This document shows positions 7,546 to 13,680 of a DNA stretch of 16,941 nucleotides, one piece after another. The DNA comes from Deltaproteobacteria bacterium ADurb.Bin026 (GTDB lineage: Bacteria > Desulfobacterota > Syntrophorhabdia > Syntrophorhabdales > Syntrophorhabdaceae). Under the pieces are notes generated by a model, which made no database searches, was not told the DNA's origin, and saw nothing but the letters and a program-made list of their open reading frames with translations. Position 1 is the stretch's first letter, and every line of letters begins with the position of its first letter. A program made the translations under genes and the position numbers. The DNA lies in contig MWEV01000070.1 in NCBI GenBank assembly GCA_002071245.1, forward strand, positions 1 through 16,941, in the 5' to 3' direction.

Positions 7546-8343
7546 TTATTTTATAACTTTCAATTCGATAAGCTTATCGGTTATAGCGTTTGCAATATCA
7601 TCGATTTCACCCTTTAGTATCTCACCAGCTCCTCTTGGAGGCGGGACAGCAATCTCGACTACCTTTGTGGAAGCGCTCTGATAGCCAAGTTTAGATTTAT
7701 CAACGCCTAAATCATCCGCATTCCAAGCAGGAATCTCAATCTTCGAAGCCTTTCTTATACCCATAAGATTGGGGAGCCTTGGTTCGTTAATACCTTTTAT
7801 TACCGAAATGACTGCTGGGAGTTTTGCCTCGACAACTTCTATACCGCCTTCAATAGCCCTTTCCACAACAACCTTTTTGTTTGCAGCGTCAAACTGCCGT
7901 ACTTTAGATACATATGTAAGCTGGCTGTAACCGAGAATTGCTGCAAGTTCTGCGCCCACAACACCTGTATTGCCATCAGTAGACTGTTTGCCACAGAACA
8001 CAACATCAACATCTCCAATTTTTTTAATTGCAGCGGCAAGAACATATGCTGTTGCGTATGTGTCTGAACCTGCAAAGGCATCATCTGTGAGGCGGTATAC
8101 TTCGTTTACGGTCAGGGCAAGCGCATTTCTCAAAACGTCATTGGCCTTTTCCGGGCCCATTGAAATTGCGATAATATCACCGTCATAGTTCTCTCTTGTT
8201 AAGAGTGCCTCTTCGAGTGCAAACTCGTCGAAGGGGTTTGTTATCGGATCCATACCATCTCTCTTAAGTGTTCCCTTGGGGATGTCCCATTTGATTTCTG
8301 CTTCTGTGTCAGGAACCTGTTTTATGCATGCTACTATTTTCAC
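7546..8343 (-). CDS. etfB: Electron transfer flavoprotein beta subunit
   Basis: A 265-residue EtfB, partner of the EtfA encoded next to it. It opens with KIVACIKQVPDTEAEIKWD, has the NPFDEFALEEAL stretch (36-47) and the signature around LPNLMGIRKASK. The nucleotide-binding loop reads GKQSTDGNTGVVG (118-130). This DG-T-x-VG pattern looks more like the second-FAD-binding loop of electron-bifurcating EtfB proteins (DGDTAQVGP, from memory) than the AMP-binding loop of mitochondrial ETF, though the final proline is alanine here. A bifurcating role is therefore possible but not shown. The start is GTG at 8343 with AGGAGG (8354-8349) five bases upstream; no ATG fits the conserved N-terminus. It lies 23 bases after the crotonase gene and 19 before etfA. 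Confidence 0.97.
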   Translation of the reverse strand: MKIVACIKQVPDTEAEIKWDIPKGTLKRDGMDPITNPFDEFALEEALLTRENYDGDIIAISMGPEKANDVLRNALALTVNEVYRLTDDAFAGSDTYATAYVLAAAIKKIGDVDVVFCGKQSTDGNTGVVGAELAAILGYSQLTYVSKVRQFDAANKKVVVERAIEGGIEVVEAKLPAVISVIKGINEPRLPNLMGIRKASKIEIPAWNADDLGVDKSKLGYQSASTKVVEIAVPPPRGAGEILKGEIDDIANAITDKLIELKVIK

Positions 8344-8366
8344 AGTATCCTCCTTTTTTATTTTTA

Positions 8367-9149
8367 TTATTCCCCCTTAAAGGTGGGTTTTCTTTTTTCT
8401 ACAAACGCGGTCATACCTTCTTTCTGATCCTTTGTGGCAAAGCATAAACCGAAGTCTTTTGCCTCCAACATCAAACCTTCGTCCATGCCAAGGTAAAGGC
8501 TTTTGTTGATACATTCTTTGGCAAGCCTTACCGAGAAAGGACCATTTGCCTTTATCTTTTCGGCGAGTGACATAACCTCTTTCATCAGATCTGCATGTGG
8601 AACTATCTTGTTGATGAAACCCATTTCATATGCTTCCTGTGCAGATATGGTTTTGCCTGTAAAAATCATTTCTTTTGCCTTTGCTAATCCAACAAGTTTT
8701 GCAGCCCTTTGTGTACCTCCGAAACCAGGATGAATGCCCAGGGTTGTCTCTGGGAATCCAACCTTTGCTTTGTCTGACGCGTAGATAAAATCACAGGCTA
8801 TTGCAATTTCAAAGCCTCCTCCAAGTGCATAACCATTGACGGCCGCAATAACAGGTTTGCTCATATTTTCGAGTGCTGATAGGGCTTCGTGTCCCCTTTG
8901 TGAAAATTGCATACCCTCAATGGCGGTCATGTCTTTCATTTCAACGATATCGGCACCGGCAACAAATGCTTTATCTCCTTCGCCAGTAACAATTACTACC
9001 CAGACATCCTTATTGTTGTTGAGAGAATCCGCTGCATTTTTGATCTCATCAAGGGTTTCAGAGTTAAGGGCGTTAAGTGCTTTTGGTCTGTTTACCTTAA
9101 CAATTGCAATGCCGTCTTTTATTTCAATTATTAAGTTTTTGTATTCCAT
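8367..9149 (-). CDS. Enoyl-CoA hydratase / 3-hydroxybutyryl-CoA dehydratase (crotonase family)
   Basis: A 260-residue crotonase-fold enzyme that adds water to a trans-2-enoyl-CoA, or removes it in the reverse direction. The oxyanion-hole regions are GDKAFVAGADIVEM (58-71) and GYALGGGFEIAIACDF (106-121). The two catalytic glutamates of true hydratases are present at 114 (GGGFE) and 134 (GFPETTLG), so hydratase activity is expected rather than another crotonase reaction. The length is standard. The start ATG has GAGG (9161-9158) eight bases upstream, inside the end of the thiolase gene; only three bases separate the two genes, so they are cotranscribed and probably translationally coupled. With thiolase and EtfAB next to it, it fits short-chain acyl-CoA oxidation or the reverse butyrate pathway; chain length cannot be told. 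Confidence 0.95.
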   Translation of the reverse strand: MEYKNLIIEIKDGIAIVKVNRPKALNALNSETLDEIKNAADSLNNNKDVWVVIVTGEGDKAFVAGADIVEMKDMTAIEGMQFSQRGHEALSALENMSKPVIAAVNGYALGGGFEIAIACDFIYASDKAKVGFPETTLGIHPGFGGTQRAAKLVGLAKAKEMIFTGKTISAQEAYEMGFINKIVPHADLMKEVMSLAEKIKANGPFSVRLAKECINKSLYLGMDEGLMLEAKDFGLCFATKDQKEGMTAFVEKRKPTFKGE

Positions 9150-9152
9150 GTT

Positions 9153-10436
9153 TTATGCCTCGCATTCGATTACTGCTGCCAGACCCATACCGCCGCCAAT
9201 ACACATGGAAACAAGACCGTATTTCAGACCAAGTCTTTTCATCTGGTAAAGTGCTGTAGTGACAAGTCTTGCCCCGGTGCATCCAATCGGATGGCCAAGG
9301 GAAATGCCGCCGCCGAAAACATTGCATTTATCCATATTGATTTTTAGTTCCCTTATACATGCTATTGATTGTGAGGCAAATGCTTCATTGAGTTCTATCA
9401 GGTCTATCTGGTCGATTGTTAAATTTGCCTTTTTTAACGCCTTTCTTATTGCGGGGATAGGTCCTAGACCCATAAATGCCGGGTCAACACCGCCGTTTGC
9501 CCACGATATCATCCTGCCCATTGGTTTTAAACCGAGTTCTTTTGCCTTATCTCTTGACATCAGTACTGAAGCTGATGCTGCGTCGTTGAGGCCTGAGGCG
9601 TTTCCAGCAGTTACTGTCCCATCCTTTTTGAATGCAGGTGCAAGCTTCGACATCTTTTCAATAGTTGTGTCCATCGGTCTTTCATCGGTATCGAAGATAA
9701 TTGGATCGCCCTTTTTCTGTGGGATGACAACAGGTACTATTTCGTCCTTGAATAAACCTTCTTTAATTGCCTTTCTTGCCCTTTGATGGCTCAAAAGACC
9801 GAATTCATCCTGTTCGAGCCTCGAAATTCCGTATTTTGCACCAATGTTTTCAGCCGTCATGCCCATATGGTAGCCGTAAAAGATCTCCCAAACACCATCA
9901 AGCACCATGAGGTCTATTGCTTTTGTGTCAAACATCCTTGCACCCCAACGTAGTGATGGCATGGCGAAAGGAGCCATACTCATATTTTCCATACCGCCGG
10001 CAACGACTATGTCATTGTCGCCAACTGCAATGGATTGGATACCATTTATAATTGCCCTGAGGCCCGAAGAGCATACCTTGTTGATTGTGTATGCTGAAGT
10101 TTCTTTTGGCACACCGCCATTGATGCTTGCCTGTCTTCCAGAGTTCTGTCCTAAGCCTCCCTGTAAAACATTTCCCATGATGACTTCATCGATGACCACT
10201 TCTTTTAGACTGTCGTCGTAATCGTAAAATTTTGCTTCGAGTTCCGTATCTGTTTTGCCTCCGAAGATATCAGGCGCAACATCTTTGTCCTTGTTCTTCG
10301 ATGGTCTGATCCCGGCTCTTTTTATTGCCTCTTTGATGGCGATTCCTCCAAGCTTTACAACCGGGACATCCTTAAGTGATTGTCCGAATTGTCCTATAGC
10401 CGTTCTTGCGCATGACACAATAACTACGTCTCTCAT
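9153..10436 (-). CDS. Acetyl-CoA acetyltransferase (thiolase) with extra N-terminal-region segment
   Basis: A 427-residue thiolase that condenses or cleaves acyl-CoA and acetyl-CoA. The nucleophilic Cys122 is in NKVCSSGLRA; the catalytic pair is His382 (SLGHPIGCTGAR) and Cys412 (SMCIGGGMG); NEAFA is also present. These residues lie 33-34 positions later than Cys89, His348 and Cys378 of the Zoogloea enzyme. This places a single extra segment at about residues 46-80 (charged, with PDIFGG and a run of acidic residues), before IDEVIMGNVLQ. The frame stays open 74 codons further upstream, but ATG 10436 is the start: it gives the standard MRDVVIVSCARTAIG N-terminus and has AGGAG (10447-10443) six bases upstream. 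First gene of the minus-strand operon. The class (biosynthetic or degradative) and chain length are open. Confidence 0.95.
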   Translation of the reverse strand: MRDVVIVSCARTAIGQFGQSLKDVPVVKLGGIAIKEAIKRAGIRPSKNKDKDVAPDIFGGKTDTELEAKFYDYDDSLKEVVIDEVIMGNVLQGGLGQNSGRQASINGGVPKETSAYTINKVCSSGLRAIINGIQSIAVGDNDIVVAGGMENMSMAPFAMPSLRWGARMFDTKAIDLMVLDGVWEIFYGYHMGMTAENIGAKYGISRLEQDEFGLLSHQRARKAIKEGLFKDEIVPVVIPQKKGDPIIFDTDERPMDTTIEKMSKLAPAFKKDGTVTAGNASGLNDAASASVLMSRDKAKELGLKPMGRMISWANGGVDPAFMGLGPIPAIRKALKKANLTIDQIDLIELNEAFASQSIACIRELKINMDKCNVFGGGISLGHPIGCTGARLVTTALYQMKRLGLKYGLVSMCIGGGMGLAAVIECEA

Positions 10437-10477
10437 AATTCGCTCCTTTTCTATTCTTTTGAAAAATATTTCACAAT

Positions 10478-10507
10478 CTTTTATCCCAATCCGAAGTGGT
10501 TTGTCAA
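10478..10507 (-). promoter_or_regulatory. Candidate sigma70 promoter of the thiolase operon
   Basis: Read on the minus strand, a perfect TTGACA (10507-10502) is followed after 18 bases by TAAAAG (10483-10478), a four-of-six -10 box. Transcription would start near 10471, about 35 bases before the thiolase ATG. The -35 box lies inside the inverted repeat TGGTT-TGTC-AACCA (10497-10510), a possible operator. The exact -35 and good placement support it; the -10 is modest. Confidence 0.42.
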
Positions 10508-10717
10508 CCATTTTTAATATCATAGACATAGAGAGATTTATGATGCTTATAAGTTTGATGATATGCGCACAATCCAAATCAATAAGGTGATTTCTTGTGC
10601 TTGATTTTATTGCTTTGGATTTTAGATATTTGAATTTGTTTAGAACTCTAAAAAACAAGGCTAAAGATTATAAATATATATTTCGAACAAAAGTTTAGAA
10701 AAGTTTAACCTTAAGAA

Positions 10718-10746
10718 TTGACAAGGAAAATTTAAAATGTTAAGAA
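10718..10746 (+). promoter_or_regulatory. Candidate sigma70 promoter of the thrS operon
   Basis: A perfect TTGACA (10718-10723) is followed after 17 bases by TAAGAA (10741-10746), which matches only three of six -10 positions but is preceded by a TG one base upstream (10738-10739), as in extended -10 promoters. Transcription would start near 10753, giving a leader of about 30 bases. Two AAGTTTA copies ten bases apart (10691-10697, 10701-10707) and AT-rich sequence lie just upstream and could act as an UP element or protein site. Confidence 0.4.
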
Positions 10747-10751
10747 TATCT

Positions 10752-10774
10752 CTCAATTTAATAATCTTATTGAG
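10752..10774 (+). promoter_or_regulatory. Hairpin covering the thrS Shine-Dalgarno sequence
   Basis: CTCAAT (10752-10757) and ATTGAG (10769-10774) can pair into a six-base stem with an 11-base loop. The right arm takes in most of the GAGG ribosome site (10772-10775) of thrS, whose TTG start is at 10783. If the RNA contains the left arm, this could lower thrS translation. The stem is short and AU-rich, and the promoter proposed above would start the RNA at about the left arm, so the two readings do not fit together well. Confidence 0.25.
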
Positions 10775-10782
10775 GTTTTGCT

Positions 10783-12522
10783 TTGGATGAATCGTTAAAA
10801 AAGGATGTAAATATAGATTTGGATGTCTTGAGACACAGCACATCACATCTGATGGCTCAAGCGGTAAAGGAACTCTTTCCCGAGGTAAAGGTGGCTATAG
10901 GCCCAGCAATAGAAAACGGTTTTTATTACGACTTTGATTATCCACCTGGTTTTACTGATAATGACCTTGTTAAGATTGAAGAACGGATGAAAGAGATCGT
11001 TAAAAAAGACATACCAATTGAAAGAAAGGTTCTAAAGAAGAACGAAGCGCTGGATATGTTCAGGAACGCTGGTGAGACGTATAAATTGGAGTTAATAGAA
11101 GCTATAGATGAAGACGAGGTAAGTATTTATAAACAGGGAGATTTTACAGACCTGTGCAGGGGGCCGCACCTTTCGTCCACCGGTAAGGTAGGTGCATTTA
11201 AACTTCTCAATCTTGCAGGTGCATACTGGAGAGGTGATGAAAAAAATAAAATGCTTACAAGGATTTACGGAACAGCCTTTCAGGATGAAAAATCATTGGA
11301 TGCGTATCTTCAGTTTCTTGAAGAAGTAAAAAGGCGTGACCATAGAAGACTTGGAAAAGAACTTGAGCTTTTTAGTATATATGATGAAGTTGGCGCAGGA
11401 CTTGTCGTTTATCATCCTAAAGGCGCTATGTTGCGATATCTGCTTGAAGACTTTGAGCGTAAAGAGCATTTAAAAAGGGGTTATCAATTTGTTGTAGGTC
11501 CTCATATACTTAAACTTGAGATGTGGAAAAAATCAGGTCATTTTGATAACTACAGAGACAACATGTATTTCACAAAGATTGATGATATCGACTATGGTAT
11601 AAAGCCCATGAATTGTCTTTCACACATAATGGTTTATAAATCGGTCATCAGAAGCTATAGGGAACTGCCGCTGAGGTATTTCGAACTTGGAACCGTGGCA
11701 AGGCATGAGAAATCAGGGGTTCTTCACGGTCTCATGAGGGTGAGGGAGTTTACACAGGATGATGCCCATATATTCTTAAGACAGGATCAACTGCATGAAG
11801 AGATATTGAATATTATAAACTTTGTTCGTGATACGATGAAGATTTTTGATTTTGAATATGAAATGGAGATAAGTACAAGACCAGATAAGTTTATTGGTAC
11901 CATCGAGGATTGGGACAAGGCCGAGGGCATCCTGAAAGAGGTACTGATTGATGAAGGTATACCTTTTGACGTAAATGAAGGTGATGGTGCGTTTTATGGG
12001 CCCAAGATAGACATCAAACTAAAAGATGCCATTGGGAGAAAATGGCAGTGTGCAACAATACAATGTGATTTTGCCCTCCCTGAAAGATTTGACCTTCATT
12101 ATGTTGATAGTGATGGCAAAAGAAAAAGACCTGTTATGCTACATAGGGTTATACTTGGAGCACTTGAGAGGTTCATGGGTGTGTTGATAGAGCATTACGG
12201 CGGCAAATTTCCAGTATGGCTATCACCTGTGCAGGTAATCATAATGAATATTACAGACGAGCAGGATGCGTATGTGAAGTCAATCTATCAAAGTTTGGTT
12301 GATAAAGGCATCAGGACGGAACTTGATACAAGAAATGAAAAATTGAGCATGAAGATCCGTGAGGGTGTGGTTAAAAAGGTTCCATACATGGTTATAGCAG
12401 GCAAGAAAGAGATGAATTCTAATACGCTTACCGTAAGGATGAGAGATGGTAACGAGTTGAAAGATGTCAGGTTGGACGATTTCATCGAAAGAATACAAGT
12501 GGATAATATTTCTAGGAGGTGA
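10783..12522 (+). CDS. thrS: Threonyl-tRNA synthetase lacking the TGS domain
   Basis: A 579-residue class II synthetase that charges tRNA-Thr. The protein begins almost directly with the editing domain: His18 and His22 (RHSTSHL) with Cys125 and His129 (CRGPH) correspond to the E. coli editing residues H73, H77, C182 and H186. The catalytic core keeps the zinc ligands Cys278 (KPMNCLSH), His329 (FTQDDAHIF) and His454 (MLHRVILGALERF). The anticodon-binding domain covers about 480-579. The N-terminal TGS domain of about 60 residues found in the 642-residue E. coli enzyme is missing. It is not hidden upstream, because a TGA at 10771-10773 closes the frame. The start is TTG 10783, with GAGG (10772-10775) seven bases upstream. 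MNCLSH replaces the usual MNCPGH. First gene of the operon; its last codons contain the infC ribosome site. Confidence 0.97.
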   Translation: MDESLKKDVNIDLDVLRHSTSHLMAQAVKELFPEVKVAIGPAIENGFYYDFDYPPGFTDNDLVKIEERMKEIVKKDIPIERKVLKKNEALDMFRNAGETYKLELIEAIDEDEVSIYKQGDFTDLCRGPHLSSTGKVGAFKLLNLAGAYWRGDEKNKMLTRIYGTAFQDEKSLDAYLQFLEEVKRRDHRRLGKELELFSIYDEVGAGLVVYHPKGAMLRYLLEDFERKEHLKRGYQFVVGPHILKLEMWKKSGHFDNYRDNMYFTKIDDIDYGIKPMNCLSHIMVYKSVIRSYRELPLRYFELGTVARHEKSGVLHGLMRVREFTQDDAHIFLRQDQLHEEILNIINFVRDTMKIFDFEYEMEISTRPDKFIGTIEDWDKAEGILKEVLIDEGIPFDVNEGDGAFYGPKIDIKLKDAIGRKWQCATIQCDFALPERFDLHYVDSDGKRKRPVMLHRVILGALERFMGVLIEHYGGKFPVWLSPVQVIIMNITDEQDAYVKSIYQSLVDKGIRTELDTRNEKLSMKIREGVVKKVPYMVIAGKKEMNSNTLTVRMRDGNELKDVRLDDFIERIQVDNISRR

Positions 12523-12530
12523 GATTTATA
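12514..12530 (+). promoter_or_regulatory. infC ribosome site and AUA start
   Basis: A perfect AGGAGGT (12514-12520) overlaps the thrS stop. It excludes the in-frame GTG at 12519, which lies within the Shine-Dalgarno sequence itself. The codon at ideal distance (seven bases after the AGGAGGT) is ATA at 12528-12530. No ATG, GTG or TTG in frame lies between it and the conserved IF3 sequence. Confidence 0.75.
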
Positions 12531-13046
12531 GGAAAGGAAATCAAGGATTCAATCAATGTTAACGAGAGGGTTAAGGCAAGAGAGGTAAGATTAATTGACG
12601 ATGAAGGCAAACAATTAGGCATAATCCCTACCTCTGAGGCTTTAAAGGTTGCAAAAGAAAGAGGTTTAGACCTTGTTGAGGTATCACCTAAAACAGTCCC
12701 GCCTGTTTGCAAGATTATGGATTATGGCAAGTTTAAGTATCAAATTGCTAAAAAGGCGCAGGAGGCTAAAAAGAAGCAGGCTGTAATACAGATCAAAGAG
12801 ATGAAACTGGGTCTAAAAATCGAAGAACATGATCTTTCATTCAAGATAAAACATATAAAAGGTTTTCTTGACGAGGGGTCAAAGGTTAAAATTATAATAA
12901 TGTTTAAGGGCAGGGAGGTGCTCCATGTAGACATGGGTGAAAAACTTGCCCAGAGGATTATAGAATCTGTTAGAGATGTTGGTGAATTAGAGCAGAAACC
13001 AAAATTTGATGGCAGAAATATCGTGATGGTATTTGCTCCACTGTAA
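12528..13046 (+). CDS. infC: Translation initiation factor IF-3, probable AUA start
   Basis: A 172-residue IF3, which binds the 30S subunit, prevents early 50S joining and checks the start codon-anticodon match. The N-domain shows INVNERVKAREVRLIDDEGK, LDLVEVSPKTVPPVCKIMDY and GKFKYQ. A lysine-rich linker follows, then the C-domain with KEMKLGLKIEEHDLSFKIKH, VKIIIMFKGRE and KPKFDGRNIVMVFAPL. It starts five bases after the thrS stop. The only in-frame standard codon ahead of the conserved sequence is GTG 12519, buried in the Shine-Dalgarno sequence, so the AUA at 12528 is called. E. coli infC uses AUU and the Myxococcus IF3 gene uses AUC (from memory). IF3 rejects such starts, which lets it limit its own synthesis. 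Followed 17 bases later by rpmI. Confidence 0.95.
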   Translation: MGKEIKDSINVNERVKAREVRLIDDEGKQLGIIPTSEALKVAKERGLDLVEVSPKTVPPVCKIMDYGKFKYQIAKKAQEAKKKQAVIQIKEMKLGLKIEEHDLSFKIKHIKGFLDEGSKVKIIIMFKGREVLHVDMGEKLAQRIIESVRDVGELEQKPKFDGRNIVMVFAPL

Positions 13047-13063
13047 TTGTAAAGGAGGCTTAT

Positions 13064-13261
13064 ATGCCTAAGATAAAGACGAAAAGAGGTTTGGCAAAAC
13101 GGGTTAAGGTAACCGCAACCGGTAAGATAAAAAGGGCTAAGGCATATCATAGCCATCTTTTATCTTCAAAAACACCAAAAATGAAAAGAAGGTTGTCAAA
13201 GTCTGATCTGGTTCATAAATCTGATATGAAAAGAATGAAGAGTTTGATACCGTATTTATAA
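13064..13261 (+). CDS. rpmI: 50S ribosomal protein L35
   Basis: A 65-residue, strongly basic protein with the L35 opening PKIKTKRGLAKRVKVTATGK, the middle KAYHSHLLSSKTPKMKRRL and the end KRMKSLIPYL. The length is standard for this large-subunit protein. AAAGGAGG (13051-13058) lies five bases before the ATG. It stands between infC and rplT in the usual infC-rpmI-rplT order. In E. coli the L20 protein represses this cistron by binding the mRNA; I did not identify such a site here. Confidence 0.98.
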   Translation: MPKIKTKRGLAKRVKVTATGKIKRAKAYHSHLLSSKTPKMKRRLSKSDLVHKSDMKRMKSLIPYL

Positions 13262-13279
13262 GGAAAGAGGTGCAGGAAG

Positions 13280-13639
13280 ATGCCAAGGGCAAAAAGAGGA
13301 TTTAAGGCAAGAAGAAGAAGGAAGAAAATTTTAAAGCTTGCAAAAGGCATGTATGCAAGCAGACGCACAACATATAGTGTGGCAAAAAGGGCAGTATTCA
13401 AGGCCTTGTCATATTCATACAGAGACAGACGTCAGAGAAAAAGGGATTTCAGGGTGTTGTGGATAGCGCGCATTAACGCTGCATGCAGGGTTTATGGTAT
13501 ATCTTACAGCAGGTTTATTAATGGTCTAAAGACTGCCAATATAAATTTGAACCGTAAATTGCTTGCTGATATGGCTGTTAAAGACCCAACAGGGTTTGAA
13601 AGTTTAATATCAAAAGCTAAAGAAATCATGGTTCAGTAG
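13280..13639 (+). CDS. rplT: 50S ribosomal protein L20
   Basis: A 119-residue basic protein with the L20 landmarks PRAKRGFKARRRRKKILKLA, RDRRQRKRDFRVLWIARINA and YGISYSRFINGLKTANINLN. L20 binds 23S rRNA early in 50S assembly and in several bacteria represses its own operon. The stretch after the basic tail reads KGMYASRRTTYS, where many family members have KGYYGARSRLY; this is a mild difference. The start ATG at 13280 has AGAGG (13266-13270) nine bases upstream. It lies 18 bases after rpmI, and pheS follows 41 bases downstream. Confidence 0.98.
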   Translation: MPRAKRGFKARRRRKKILKLAKGMYASRRTTYSVAKRAVFKALSYSYRDRRQRKRDFRVLWIARINAACRVYGISYSRFINGLKTANINLNRKLLADMAVKDPTGFESLISKAKEIMVQ

Positions 13640-13680
13640 AAATTCTCCAGTTTTTTTTAATTTAAAATAACAGGTGAAGA

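Larger units (their letters stand above)
10437..10782. other. Divergent intergenic region between the thiolase operon and thrS
   Basis: This AT-rich stretch of 346 bases holds no convincing gene. It contains one candidate promoter on each strand, a small inverted repeat over the minus-strand -35 box, two short direct repeats near the plus-strand promoter and a hairpin covering the thrS ribosome site, all listed separately. Open frames running into it (an upstream extension of the thiolase and a 61-codon minus-strand frame) look fortuitous. No T-box-like leader or tRNA-like structure was recognised. Confidence 0.6.

Noticed and set aside
9259..9786. 175-codon plus-strand frame inside the thiolase gene
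   Set aside because: Opposite-strand shadow of a clear thiolase; composition is that of antisense coding sequence.
10437..10658. In-frame 74-codon upstream extension of the thiolase gene
   Set aside because: The residues do not look like thiolase, the candidate promoter lies inside it, and ATG 10436 has both a good ribosome site and the standard family N-terminus.
10661..10846. Minus-strand 61-codon frame overlapping the start of thrS
   Set aside because: No ribosome site, no family resemblance, low-complexity AT-rich residues; overlaps the thrS promoter and start.
12519..12527. GTG 12519 as the infC start
   Set aside because: It is part of the Shine-Dalgarno sequence AGGAGGT, which cannot serve as both ribosome site and start for the same gene.
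13640..13680. T tract after rplT as a terminator
   Set aside because: There is no GC-rich stem before the T run, and pheS continues the operon directly.
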